The notes under the pieces: model-generated
Databases searched by the model: none
What the model was told of the DNA's origin: nothing
What the model saw: only the letters and a program-made list of their open reading frames with translations
Program-made: the position numbers and the translations under genes
Origin: Przewalskia tangutica
Taxonomy: Eukaryota; Streptophyta; Magnoliopsida; Solanales; Solanaceae
Length of the DNA: 64,000 nucleotides
Assembly (NCBI GenBank): GCA_029844215.1
Contig: CM056738.1
Span: 76,934,093 to 76,998,092, forward strand
Direction of reading: 5' to 3'
Shown here: piece after piece, positions 22,391-34,121 of the stretch
How the letters are laid out: each line of letters begins with the position of its first letter
How positions within the stretch are numbered: position 1 is the stretch's first letter

Positions 22391-22793
22391 ATTGACTTTG
22401 ATTATTTCCCGCTTTATTTTAATTTTTTTCGGGTATTTACAAATTTTGGCGGTAAAATATTTGTATTTTATTAATTTAATTTTTTTTGGCAGTAAATTTT
22501 TAAATAAATTTTAATTTAAATATAAAACAATTGCGGGAAACTTAATTTTGACGCATTTTGTATTTAATAATTAATTTAAATTAATTAATTTTTTTTAAAT
22601 TTTTTCAATAATAGTTAAATTGGTGGGGAAATGACATATTGTAACTAAAATGTAACTAATTAATCAAATCATGTTACACGTCTTCTTGTTCCTAAATGTA
22701 TCCAAAACAAAATGTTTTACAAAACAAAATGAGCCTAAGTACATATTATCCAAACATCATGAAGGTGACACAACTTCTGTAGTACGGAGAATC

Positions 22794-23973
22794 TGTTGCG
22801 ATTTTTCTATATATGCTTACGCAAGTGTAAGTAGCTTAAAGTAATAAATATCTGTAAGATCGAGTTATCATCCTTAGGGATTAACTTGTCAATTACCTAT
22901 AGTCTGATTTTTAGTTTCTATTTGGTTATCGATAATTTTGATGAGTTTATTAATCTAAGAATGCAGTAAATATATGGACAGTAATCACAAATTAGAATCA
23001 TGTATGGGAAATATTAGGGATTCTCACATTCATCAATTATCCACCCTATTGTAATCATTCTTCTTCCTATTAAGATAGCATGTTAACTAATATGTTTTAT
23101 ATTCTGATTAGGACACATAAAAACTCAACCTTATGCAGAATTTTTTTATATTTTTATGATAAGTTTTACCACACAGGAGGATTAAGAACAATAACTTTAT
23201 TTACTACACAAGTATCGAAGTACTTTCGTCCACGATTTTAACCTATGTCTAATCAACTATAGCATATTCAAATCTCCTTTTCATATCTCGATTTGAAATC
23301 ATATAAGTTATGAGAATTAATGATCAGTTAATTATCACACAATCATCACAAGTTGAATAGATCTTAATAGACGAAGAAATCAAACTATAACATTAATATC
23401 ATAATGAGGGGTTCAAGCGAGTCCGGCTTAAAACCCCTAACAAAGTAATTAGTTCATAATAAAAGAATTACAAACTAAAAATCTCATACATACGCTAATA
23501 CTGAAGAACAAAGAAGAACTGGAATTGCAAGAATCTTTAAGCTCCAAATCTGTTCTCTAAGAGGTGATTTCTAGTCCCTGAATAATGAGCCAAGACCTTC
23601 TTCTATTTATAATTGTCCTAAAACCCTTTCCTGGTCTCTTAAGGATTTAGGTTTCTAACTGAAATTCGGCCTATAATTCCCGCGTTGGCGCTTCTTTGGC
23701 AGTGCAATGTTTTGCTTTCCAGAGGTTGGCGTCGCGGCTCTGATGATGGCACTGCGGCGCGGTCCCGACTTGGCCGAATGGTCTCTCATGCTCCATTTTT
23801 GCTCTTTTGCTCAAAGTTCAACCCCTTTTCATGTGTTTTCGCCTCTTTTTTATTTTATGATCGATGTGACTCAAAATAAAGAAAAACAACCCTAATATTA
23901 TACGAAACACAAAGAAAAAGGAAAAAATACTAACTAGAAAGGACTCAAAAGTGTATATAAAATAGACTCGACA
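22794..23973 (-). repeat. Solo LTR, Athila type, inverted
   Basis: TG...CA ends (TGTTGCGATTTT on the left, ACTCGACA on the right). The flanks GAATC (22789-22793) and TAATC (23974-23978) match at four of five bases and fit a target duplication. On the minus strand it reads like the LTR at 18443-19831, including GTGGACGAAAGTAC and the CTTGCGTAAGC end. A TATA box (minus strand) sits at 23605-23612, with GC-rich motifs such as GGCGTCGCGGCTC and GGCACTGCGGCGC at 23683-23770. No internal Athila sequence is attached, so internal sequence was lost by LTR recombination. Confidence 0.78.
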
Positions 23974-25038
23974 TAATCTTTGAAAAATAATGCACCTACT
24001 CAATCCGGACCTCATCAAGCTCATGCTATGAAAAAAAATTATTTTTCATTGTACTGTTAAACACAATACACTTTGCTGCAACAAATTGTCTCAAGAATGG
24101 GAGGTGTACCAGAAATTGCCTTAACTATGCAGCAGTGATTGGTCTTAGAATAGTGGCATTTTTCAGCTTTAAAGTTGAAACTACAATATTTAATGTAACA
24201 ACATTGAATGCACAACTAGGCACCAAGCAAGTTCAAATCTCAAGATGTAGCAACTACTCTAAATAATACTTCAAGTCTTCTATATGTTCATTTTTTCAGA
24301 GACAACAATAACAGCAAAACAGTAGCAGAATCAACACTAATTCAGCAAAAATGAAGCAGAGACTCAGTTCAATCAGCAAAACAAAGCAACATTACTCCCA
24401 AACTAAAGATGCAATGAATCAACAACAAGGGACAACTATGGGCATCCATGAGTGGCAACCAAAAATATCTATAAGTAGCAGTGAAGCACTCACATGGTAG
24501 TAACACATGTATGCACATATTATCAATTCATATCAAAGTCCAGCAATCATACCAACCAACATGTAGTAGCAAAATGGCTAAAGATGCAGCAGTTCTCGGA
24601 CCCAAAAATAAAACAACAAGATGGCCAAAGTGCATGCAACTCATGGCTTAAAGTAAAGCATCATAATGAAGCAACTAACCATTAAAATATGGAGACCATT
24701 TACCTTAAGTGCAGACACTGTTTAACCTTAAATGTGGCAACAAATTTACCAAAAATGTATCTCAATATTGCAACAACCATCAAAGTATAACATCAACAAT
24801 TAGTTATAGCAAGATGTGGCAGCGAAACTTATTTATAGCAACAACACTTCATATGAAACAACTCCAACACATTTGTATTTTGTTGAGATTCCTCAGATAA
24901 TGTCGACAATGAGGGGTGAAGGATGTATATCGAGAATTACCCATCTTTAACAAACCAGCAACTCAGAAGAAACTTAGTAGTTGATCATTGGGGTAGTTAT
25001 CAGAGATCAAAGGCATAAGGGAGAGGTAAGTATGCAAT
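23974..25038. other. CACTA interior, non-coding
   Basis: Rich in CA and AGCAACAA-like words, with no conserved frame. Probably the body of the CACTA element between its two insertions. A short (TA)n tract sits at about 25047-25062 at the junction with the copia sequence. Confidence 0.45.
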
Positions 25039-28038
25039 TTAGACATATATATATATATATAACCTATCAAAGGGAATAGACATTTTATCTAATAAAAAGT
25101 TTATCCAAATCATTGATGACCTACTAACTCCCTCTCTATATAAGCCTTTTGTAAGAGGATCCGTCACATTATCTCTTGACTTTACATGATCAATTGTGAT
25201 AACGCCACTAGAAAGCAGTTGTCTAACGGTATTGTGTCTCCGTCGTATGTGACGAGATTTTCCGTTATACATTACGCTCTCTGCCCTACCTATTGCTGCT
25301 TGACTGTCACAATGTATACATATAGGAGCCAAAGGTTTGGGCCGGAATGGAATATCTTCTAAGAAATTCCGGAGCCATTCAGCTTCTTCACCGGCCTTGT
25401 CTAAAGCTATAAATTCTGATTCCATTGTAGAGCGGGTGATGCATGTCTGTTTTGATGATTTCCAAGACACTGCTCCTCCACCAACGGTGAAAACATATCC
25501 ACTCGTGGATTTAACTTCAAACGATTCGGTGATCCAATTTGCATCACTATATCCCTCAAGTACTGCGGGATATTTATTATAATGCAAAGCATAGTTTTGA
25601 GTGTGTTGTAAATATTCCAAGACTCGTTTCATTGTCATTCAATGAGTTTGATTGAGATTACTCGTGAATCGACTCAGCTTGCTTATAGCACATGCTATAT
25701 CTGGTCGTGTACAATTCATAATATACATCAAACTTTCCAAAGCTCGTGCAAAGTTCAATTGTGAGTCACTTTCACCTTCATTCTTTTGAAGTGCAAAACT
25801 TACATCAATTGAAGTGTTTGCAATATTGAAATTTAAATACTTGAACTTGTCAAGTGTTTTCGCTTGCTTGATTATTTGGAAAGGGGCGGAAATACAGTTG
25901 TTTACTTGCTATTTTTTCAATATAATGTGATTGTGATAATGCTAGACCTTGTGGAGTTTTATGGATCCTAATTCCTAAGATCAAATCAGCAACCCCTAAG
26001 TCTTTCATGTCAAATTTGCTAGCGAGCATACGTTTCGTAGCATTTACATCGACAATATCTTTACTCATTATCAACATGTCATCAACATACAAACAAACAA
26101 TGACTTCATGATTTGGAGTGTTTTTAATGTAAACACATTTGTCACACTCATTAATCTTAAATCCATTTGCCAACATTGTTTGGTCAAATTTCGCATATCA
26201 TTGTTTGGGTGTTTGTTTAAGTCCATAAAGTGACTTAACAAGTCTGCACACTTTCCTTTCTTTACCAGGAACCACAAAACCCTCAGGTTGTTCCATGTAA
26301 ATTTTTTCCTCCAATTCTCCATTTAAGAAAGTTGTCTTGACATCCATTTGATGGATTTCAAGACCATATACGGCCGCCAGTGCCACTAACACCCGAATAT
26401 ATGTTATTCTTGTTACCGGCGAGTATGTGTCAAAGTAATCAAGGCCTTCTTTTTGTCTATAACCTTTGACCACAAGTCTTGCCTTATATTTATCAATAGT
26501 GCCATCAGCTTTCATTTTCCTTTTAAAAATCAATTTTGATCCTAAAGGTTTATTTCCAGGAGGAAGATCAACTAATTCTCATGTATGGTTGTTTAAAATT
26601 GATTCAATCTCACTATTGACTGCTTCTTTCCAAAATGTTGAATCAGAAGATGACATTGCTGCTTTAAATGTTTGAGGCTCATTTTCAAGCAAGAATGTTA
26701 TAAAATCTGGTCCAAATGAAGTAGATGTCTTTTGACTTTTGCTACGCCTTGGATCCTCTTTGCTTGGTATACTTTCCTTTGGTTCTTTCTGCGGTCGTTT
26801 AGATCTTTCACTTGACGACTCACATTCAGTTTTATACAGATAGATGTTTTCAAAGAATTCAGCATTATCTGATTCAATTACCGTATTAACATGAATTTCG
26901 GAATTGTCCGATTTGTGAACAAAAAACCAACAAGCTTTGCTGTATGTAGCATAGCCAATAAAAACACAATCCACAGTTTTTGGTCTGATTTTTACCCTTT
27001 TGGGCAAAGGAACTTGGACCTTCGCTAAACACCCCCACACTTTGAAATATTTCAAGTTGGATTTTCTTCCTTTTCATAGATCATATGGAATAGATTGTGT
27101 TTTGTTGTGGGGTACTCTGTTGAGTATTCGATTAGGCATGAGATAGCTTCCCCCATGGCTCTGCGATGGCGGAACTAATTAGTAAGACATTCATCATTTT
27201 CTTTAATGTTCGGTTTTTCCTTTCCGCAATTCCATTTGATTGTGGTGTGTAAGGGGCAGTAGTTTGATGAATAATTCTATATTCCAAACATGTCTCTGCA
27301 AAAGGAGATTCGTACTCTCCACCCCTATCACTTCTAATCATTTTGATCTTTTTATTCAATTGATTTTCCACTTCGTTCTTGTATTGCTTAAATGCATTAA
27401 TTGTTTCATCCTTACTATTAAGCAAATACACATAACAGTATCGAGTGCAATCGTCAATGAAAGTTATAAAATACTTTTTCCCACCACGAGATGGTATTGA
27501 CTTCATATCACATATATCTGTGTGAATTAAGTCTAAAGGATTTGAATTCCTATCAATAGACTTATATGGATGTTTAACAAACTTAGATTCAACACAAATT
27601 TCACATTTTGATTTGTTACACTCGAATTTAGGCAATACTTCTAAATTAATCAATTTTCGCAAGGTTTTGTAATTGACATGTCCTAAACGAACATGCCATA
27701 AATCATTTGACTCCAATAAGTAAGGTTGAATTTTCATTAATCATCAACAACCATTACATTGAGTTTGAAAAGGCCCTCGGTGAGGTAACCCTTTCCTATG
27801 AACATATCATTCTTACTAATTACAATTTTCTCACTAACCAACACGCACTTAAACCCGTTCTTGAGAGTAGTCCAATTGAAACTAAATTCTTCTGAATTGT
27901 TGGAACGTGCAGAACATTGTTGAGAGTCAGGACCTTGCCGGAAGTCATCTTCAGAAGTATCTTCCCATATCCTTCAACCTTGGCTGTTGCAATATTTCTT
28001 ATAAAATGCCTCTTGGGTTGTGGGAGCATAGGTTGCAA
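25039..28038 (-). pseudogene. copia pol remnant: protease, integrase, RT, RNase H
   Basis: Minus-strand pieces: protease end (about 28038-27820; KMTSGKVLTLNNVLHVP); integrase (27737-27132) with the HHCC finger (LWHVRLGH to CEIC) and the catalytic Asp, Asp, Glu in HTDICD, IRSDRGGEY and NGIAERKNR; integrase tail and linker (27055-26579; LPKRVKIRPKTVDCVFIGY); RT (26533-25850) with YKARLVVKGYRQ, LKSLYGL-like KSLYGLK, and the active site LYVDDML; RNase H (25638-25039) with EGYSDANW, STMESEFIAL, CDSQAAI and SRHIRRRHN. Frameshifts separate the blocks. Trp-to-stop changes (TGA) occur at about 25640 and 26186. The core catalytic residues are largely preserved, suggesting fairly recent decay. It lacks gag and cannot move alone. 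Confidence 0.85.
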
Positions 28039-28219
28039 ATGCTTCTTTGCGTATAAGAAACATGTCGAGTGACACGAGAATCAAGTCACCACTTTGGGTT
28101 TCGGCAAATTGCACTCGACATTGCATTGCGCGATCATTCATATCAATTGTCATTATTTGTTTGTCACTGTCAAATCGACAAACTGTTTTACTTAATAAAA
28201 CCAGAATAGCAATTAAATC

Positions 28220-28880
28220 ACAGACTCAAACGATGAAGATTTTATTTCTTCAAATCGGAGTATAATTATGAAACTTAAACGATGAGGATTTTATTTCTTC
28301 AAATCGTAATTTGAACGATGAAGATTTTATTTCTTCAAATCGCAGTATAATTATGAAACTTTAGTATTCCAACGAAGTTTTTATATCTTCGAGTCAGAAT
28401 ACTAATATTCATATGGAGTAGAAAACTACACAAGTTTTAATCTCCTTAAACAGAACGACGAAGATTTTATGTTCTTCAAATCGTTGTACAAATATCACAT
28501 GAGTAAGTCAAATTCATTCTTACTACCTTGAAAATAATCTTCACGTATTTCATGCAACAAATATAATACACAACAGTGAAGATTTTATTTCTTCAAACCG
28601 AATCAATTATGCTTGAAACGAAGTGCAGTAGATTGTATGTTGTGTACTTGATGAAGTTTTTATATCTTCAAATCAAGTACCCAAATGAGTAGAAAGTTAT
28701 CAAAACTTTAATCTCAACCGGAGTAGAAAATTCGAAGATTTTAGTCTCCAAACAACATACAAGAAAAACACTTTTTTTTTCCTCTGGAAAACACCTTTTT
28801 TTTTCCCTTTTGGAAAACACATTTTCCTAGACTTTAATATTCCAACGAAGTTTTTATGTCTTCAAGTTAGAATATGAAAT
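28220..28880 (-). repeat. Dispersed GAAGATTTTATTTCTTC repeats in copia leader
   Basis: About nine imperfect copies of GATGAAGATTTTATTTCTTC or the related CGAAGTTTTTATATCTTC occur at irregular spacing (for example near 28233, 28286, 28320, 28372, 28450, 28575, 28645, 28735 and 28843). GAAGA and TCTTC within a unit can pair. They alternate with GGAGTAGAAAAT and TTTAATCTCC words. They lie between the LTR and the protease remnant, where a leader or gag would be. Confidence 0.6.
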
Positions 28881-28965
28881 TTCATACGGAGTAGAAAATC
28901 ACACAAGTTTTAATCTCCAAACCAGAATACAGATTAAAATTAAATAAATATAATTTCCTTAAGAT

Positions 28966-29825
28966 TGTTGGTATAATAATTTGTATATGACCAAAATAAT
29001 GTTTCAACACAATCTATTTAAACACTTAGTAAAAAACAGATTACACAGTATAGAAATTACTTAACAGTAAATTAATCAAGAAAAACAGTAGACGAAACAT
29101 AATCTGTTTTGGAAAATAAATTCAGAATATAATCGAGCCCACTTAGTTCAAAGTGTGTCCTTAAGGAAATTATTCCCCTCACAGTACTCGAGGTTAATGG
29201 AATATCGTCTCCCAGGATAGAACGATTATCTTATCAGAATAGTAGTACTCCAAATTTCGGTAGCAGCGAACCACTCAACGACAGTATATCACACAGAATG
29301 AATTTTCGAATTGTAGAGAAATTCGTATTAGAATGAGTGTATAAATTCTTGGAACAAATTAAGAATTTATAGGTTTTGGAGGTACAATTTCTGAATGTTT
29401 GCAACCATTCAGAATAGTCACCAATTTTTTTGGAGGGAAATTCGAAAAGAAAAAGGACTTAAACCGGACGGGTCGGTCGGGGGTCTTGGGTCGATCCGTT
29501 TGGATTTATTTTAATTAATTAATTAAAGAAAAGTTTGTCCAAAAAAATTATCAATCAATCGATCTTTTGACAAATCCAAATCCATATCGATCTTTTGACA
29601 AATCCAAATCCAAATCCAAATCCAAAGCCAAAGTTGAAGCTGAGCCGAGCGAGCGACGACGGAGGGGTCCTTGCCCTCTCAACTCTTTTAGCAACTAGAG
29701 AAGGTGTAATGTAATATATACACCTCTCTTTACTTCTCTTTTTCCGATGTGGGACAAAAGAGTCTTTTACTCCCTTTAATTTTTATCCCATCATTTCTCA
29801 TTCACCAATATCAAAACTCAACATA
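28966..29825 (-). repeat. Probable 5' LTR of the minus-strand copia
   Basis: Plus-strand ends TGTTGGTATAATAA and AAAACTCAACA give TG...CA termini. On the minus strand it starts TGTTGAGTTTTGATATTGG. The second LTR is missing, so the boundaries rest on the termini alone, and I saw no clear PBS on the inner side. Confidence 0.45.
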
Positions 29826-30884
29826 AACTAGTAGGAATGAGAGAAAATGGGGCAAAAAACTTCAAATAAGGGAAGCAATGTCTCATCCAAAAGCTTGCGG
29901 TCTTTAATAAGGGAATCAATGTATCAGTCAGTCTTTCTCAACAAACTGTGTCATACTTTAAGTTAACTATTGATGGTACATGGCTAAGCATTTGGGTTTA
30001 TGCAAGGGAATCAATGTTCGGACAAGAAAAAGTGTGTGTTCTTCTTTTAGTGGCAAAGCAAACCCATTGATTATGTTGTCCAGAATTTCCAGAAACTATG
30101 CTACCGATGCACCGAACTGGATATGTGTCATTAGGCTAAACATATCTAAAATAATCTCAACAACTCATCAATATTCTCTGAATAATTTACAAAACCAATT
30201 TTAATCCTAACACAAAACTTCATTAACATACAGCCTATGAAAATTAAACATGCTCAAACTACCATTTAATGTTATAGATAAAACTGATAGGAGGAATTCG
30301 AACTCACCTTCTTTATGTGAAGCCTTGATCGAGAATTCGAAGTGAAAAGCTTCTTAATCCTATCACGAACTCAGCCACACGAATGAAAAGAATAAAATTT
30401 AGGACTAATTAAACCTTTAAAAATAGAAGAGGGATGAGGTTTCACAATTCGAGTCTAGGGTTTCACAATTAGTTATGTTGCTTTCAAAGTCAGAAAGTTC
30501 TAACTCAACAACACTTGATGTATTCCAAATTCGGATTTCAAATCGATGTGGGAGATGGAAAATAACAAAACCCTTTCAGATCTATTTTTTAAATTCAAAA
30601 CAAATGAGATAAACTTTGGATTCGTTAAGACGCAGAGAGATGTGGGTTATTAAGAACGCTCAGAAAAAGCATAAGAGATGGGGTCTATTACCTTCGTGGT
30701 GGCTCCATGGCGAAGAGAGAGAAGCAGAATAGCCGATGAGAGAGAGGAATGAAGGGAGGCTACTTGGGTTTGCCCTTTTGGTCGTGATTACAAATGAGAG
30801 GGGTCTCACCCTCTTTTGTGCATTAAATGGGGGTATTTGGGCCGGTTTTTACGTGTTGGGTCGGGTCAATTAAAAAAAAATTGA
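29826..30884. other. CACTA interior right part, non-coding
   Basis: No transposase or other frame recognised. The stretch around 30660-30760 is GA-rich (GGCGAAGAGAGAGAAGCAG type) and resembles a 5' leader. It could be captured sequence, but I cannot name a source. Confidence 0.4.
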
Positions 30885-31064
30885 TCAATTATATAAAACC
30901 GTCACACAACATGTGACAGTGCAAATACCCGTCATATTATAATAGTTTAAATAACTGTCACACACATGTCATAAGTGTCTGTTGACCAAGAAGTCAAGAG
31001 ATAGTGTGACAGTTGAAAAAATTGTCACACTCTAACTGTCACCGTAGGTATTTTTCTTGTAGTG
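30885..31064 (-). repeat. Right terminal and subterminal repeats of CACTA element
   Basis: Ends TTTTTCTTGTAGTG on the plus strand, i.e. CACTACAAGAAAAA on the minus strand, the classic plant CACTA end. ACCGTCACAC, ATGTGACAG, ACTGTCACAC and GTGTGACAG repeat through the preceding 170 bp. Confidence 0.75.
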
Positions 31065-32028
31065 ATCATAATTGAAGTGTCATAAGGGAATGAGGTAAAT
31101 CTGAAGTCACATAAAAAGAAATTAATTATCATAAAAACTTATGGTTTCTTGAAATAAATTATTCAATTCTAGTACAATTTATTTTTAATTTTTTTAGAGA
31201 CTAGCATGTTAAAACTTGTAGTGTTAGAGAACCTAACTTTTTTAGTTTTGAAATGAAACTACGGTCGAAATAGATCGAGATAAATATTGAGAATTCATGT
31301 AGATAAATTCAACTAATTTGGAATTAAAAGTGTAGTATAGTAGCAGCTGTTACTTTAAGTGTTTAATTAAACCTTTCCATTCATTTTATCAATAAACTGA
31401 TTGATGTACAAATGCTATCTTACTTCAAGATTGATGTTCTCTATAGCATGTTATTAATTATAATCTCGAGGACTAGGGACGAACGAGTGCATAAATTATT
31501 GGTTCATTATATAAGTATAATTGATAGATTTTAAATCTAATAAAATTAATTGAGGTAAAAATTAAACTAGAATGCGTAATATTTAAATTCTGACTCTATC
31601 GTAGACGTCTGACCGAGGCAGAGAGAAGAGAGCTGATCTCTTTATGACCAGTAATATTATTTTTTCATCTCTTATGACCAGTAATATGAAGGGGTCAACA
31701 ATAAGTGATCAAAGGTTCAACGATATATAATAGTATACTATCAAAGATTGAAATCAAAATGACTCTTCTTCCTTACATAATGAAAAATCAAATCTTAGAG
31801 CCTGTTTGGCTAGTTTTCAAAAACATTACTACTTTAAAAAAACATTTTGGTCAACATAGTTTTTCAGTTAAATATTTCAATTTTTTATTTATTTAATTAA
31901 AATATAAAATAAAATAAAAAATATATTGAATCTTTTTACTTAATGACTTTAATAAATACATTAATTATCTACTTCTTGGAAGAAGAAAAAAGCTGCAGCT
32001 TCTCTCGTAGTTTTTTTTAGCGAATTTA
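31065..32028. other. AT-rich spacer without recognised feature
   Basis: No supported gene or element. A GCCTGTTTGGCTAGTTTTC stretch near 31800 resembles a MITE end and has a weak inverted partner near 33235 beyond the solo LTR; this is not enough to call an element. Confidence 0.45.
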
Positions 32029-33042
32029 TGTTGGAAATTTACTAATGTGGAATTAAGTTTAACCCATTATTTATGGCTCGAACAATTGAGGTCTCGTACG
32101 TCGGAAACATCATTTTCACACACGTGCACACGTAGTGTCAAGTATCATAAATTTCATTAGTGAAAGAGATATTGGTACGTGCGTAAACGTTTGAGACATG
32201 AAATGATGGACCGTCGTTGGTTAAATGACACGTGTTCGACGTTGGTAAATGAAGGAAGAAATGTACGATGTGTAAAAGATGAAACGAGTCGAAAATCACC
32301 GCAGTCGTGAAGGGTCACGACGCACCACCATCGGAGTCGCGACGCCTCCAGCCAGCTCCGCGACGCTTGAGTGGCAGTGGTCACTGGAGCTGCGGTTCCG
32401 CGGCACTTCGGAGGCAGAATGGTTGACGGAAGATGGGAAGTTTCTGACTTTTGGGCTGGTTTTGGAGCATTGATCCTCCATTACTTGGCACTTGAATTCA
32501 TCCATTATTTGGCTAGATGAGAGGTCATCTTACACACACTATAAATTGAGGCCTTAGGCTCAATTGAAGAACACACCTCACTCTTGTATAGTTCAGATTT
32601 TTCTGAACTTCTTCCTCTCTTGCATATCTTTCAAACACTCAAAGGTTCTTCTTGAGAAACACTTGAGTTTCCTTTGTTCATTTGTTTGATGTTGTTTTAT
32701 CTTGGGAGACAGTTGTCCATAAACGTAAAGGAATATATACGGGGCAATAATGTCTTAAGGATAGAGTGCTAACACTCGACTTAGCACAGTTGTAACAAGT
32801 AAAAATTTAGTGTCTCTTGGTTTCAGGGTATCAAGATCAAGGAGCTTGTTGCAATAGGAATGAAGATCCAGGACGACAGATCCAAAATTGATACAAGACA
32901 GAAGATCAAGATCACAAAAACTTCTTGTTGTTGTCACAACTCTTGTTAGGCTTCAAGCCTATTGTAATTCATTATTATTTATCTTTTCGAAACACTAGTA
33001 GTAGTTGTATACTATTTCCGTACATTCATTGTGTAACTCACA
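32029..33042 (+). repeat. Solo LTR (copia-like), 1014 bp, TSD ATTTA
   Basis: Begins TGTTGGAAATTTACTAATG and ends TGTGTAACTCACA. It is flanked by a perfect 5-bp direct repeat ATTTA (32024-32028 and 33043-33047). A TATA box, TATAAAT, sits at 32540-32546, about 135 bp downstream of a GC-rich cluster (32298-32405). No PBS or internal region is attached, so it is a solo LTR. The start and end resemble copia LTRs; the family was not determined. Confidence 0.78.
32298..32405 (+). promoter_or_regulatory. GC-rich motif cluster upstream of the TATA box in solo LTR
   Basis: Repeated GGAGTCGCGACGCC, AGCTCCGCGACGC and GGTTCCGCGGCAC, plus GGTCACGACGCACC just before. They contain the same CGCG or CCGCGG centres as the palindromes in the Athila LTRs. 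They lie upstream of TATAAAT at 32540. Confidence 0.45.
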
Positions 33043-33117
33043 ATTTACTTCCACTAGACAGCGTATCTAGTGCCTTTTTTAATCAATAATAAAAGTTAAT
33101 CCTCAAAAAGATGAAGT

Positions 33118-33187
33118 GCAAGCAAGGGAAACTAAACCTTATCTTGCATAACAGAGCAAGGGAAACTAGACCTTATCTCGCATAATA
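33118..33187 (+). repeat. Short tandem duplication, about 34-bp unit
   Basis: AGCAAGGGAAACTA, ACCTTATCT and GCATAA are repeated in order twice, with two or three differences. Nothing suggests a function. Confidence 0.55.
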
Positions 33188-33366
33188 GAAATCTTGTTTA
33201 TGTTATTTTTTAAAACTAGTTAATATTTCTTTTTAGCCAAACATATAAAATCTTCATAACAACACTTTCTTTTTTTGAAAAGAGTTGCTTTTCCCTATAA
33301 AAAAACAACATACTATATATCTCCATTTATTAGGTCCCATTTGTTTTCCATTTTATAGAAGTCTAA

Positions 33367-33907
33367 GGAGTCGTTTGGATATGATTTGAAATCATTATGA
33401 TTTAAAGTTGAAGTTTTGTTTGGATATGCAATTTAAAATCATCAAAACTTTTCCAATTCTTATACAATCTTATCAAATGAGCAAGTCATAGTTCATAATA
33501 AAATTAATACACTACTAGAAAATCTTTCTAAAAAATACAATATCCATGATCAATCTTTAGTTCAATAAATGGAAAATTAAACTACTTTTTAATATAATTC
33601 TCTCACATGGTTGATAAGAGTAAATTTATTATATACCAACTTGTAGATCTTTTAATATTTGATATAAATGATTGATAAACATAATTGGTAAATATATCTA
33701 CCAACTCATGGATCTATTTTTACAAAATATAAACTCATGGGTCAACTTTTACATTTCAAAAAAATTGAAATCATGATTTGGAATTCCAAATCATGCCTTT
33801 TTAGATGATTTGAGATTTCATCTCATGAGATGAAATCGCATGTCCAAACGCTGATTTCATCTCATAAGATGGAATCATGAGATGAAATCGCATCTCCAAA
33901 CGCCTAC
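33367..33907. mobile_element. Tourist-like (PIF/Harbinger) MITE, 541 bp, TSD TAA
   Basis: The ends GGAGTCGTTTGGATATGATTT and, inverted, GTAGGCGTTTGGAGATGCGATTT form a terminal inverted repeat of about 20 bp with four to five mismatches. TAA flanks both sides (33364-33366 and 33908-33910). A second GTCCAAACGC with GATTTCATCTCAT copies lies inside the right end, giving a repeated palindromic arm. No coding capacity. Confidence 0.65.
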
Positions 33908-34121
33908 TAAATCCAAATGGTATAGATCTCAACTCACCAATTTAATGTAATTGATTGTTTAGCTGTCTATGGAGTAAATGTAAAATGGGAATTAAGGTAG
34001 CTGCAAGTTTCTATCGAAGTACTAATAAATTAAATGGGTTTTCCTCATATCTAAAAATTCTAATCTTTTAGTCCTTTTTAGTCCTCTAACCGTTGAAGCT
34101 GAATGAGTGAAGCTTCTCTCC

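Larger units (their letters stand above)
25039..29825 (-). mobile_element. Ty1/copia retrotransposon, minus strand, 3' LTR and gag missing
   Basis: On the minus strand the order is a probable 5' LTR (29825 to 28966), a repeat-rich leader (28965-28045), a protease remnant, integrase, RT and RNase H. The protein order protease-integrase-RT-RNase H defines Ty1/copia. Gag is absent and no 3' LTR lies to the left of 25039, so both were deleted. It is inserted inside the CACTA element. The copia lineage was not assigned. Confidence 0.8.
22225..31064. mobile_element. CACTA (EnSpm-type) DNA transposon, non-autonomous remnant with nested insertions
   Basis: The left end reads CACTGAAAAAATATCTACGG and the right end, on the minus strand, CACTACAAGAAAAATACC followed by TACGGTGACAG. 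The 3-bp flank ATC occurs on both sides (22222-22224 and 31065-31067), as expected for CACTA elements. Subterminal copies of GTGACRG and CYGTCAC lie within about 200 bp of each end in both orientations. The inner sequence (22276-22793, 23974-25038, 29826-30890) shows no transposase. A solo Athila LTR and a copia element were inserted later. The left CACTA end is damaged at bases 5-8. Confidence 0.72.

Noticed and set aside
31797..33245. Possible MITE or hAT-like element around the solo LTR (TGTTTGGCTA near both ends)
   Set aside because: The inverted match is only about 10 bp and I could not find a target duplication.
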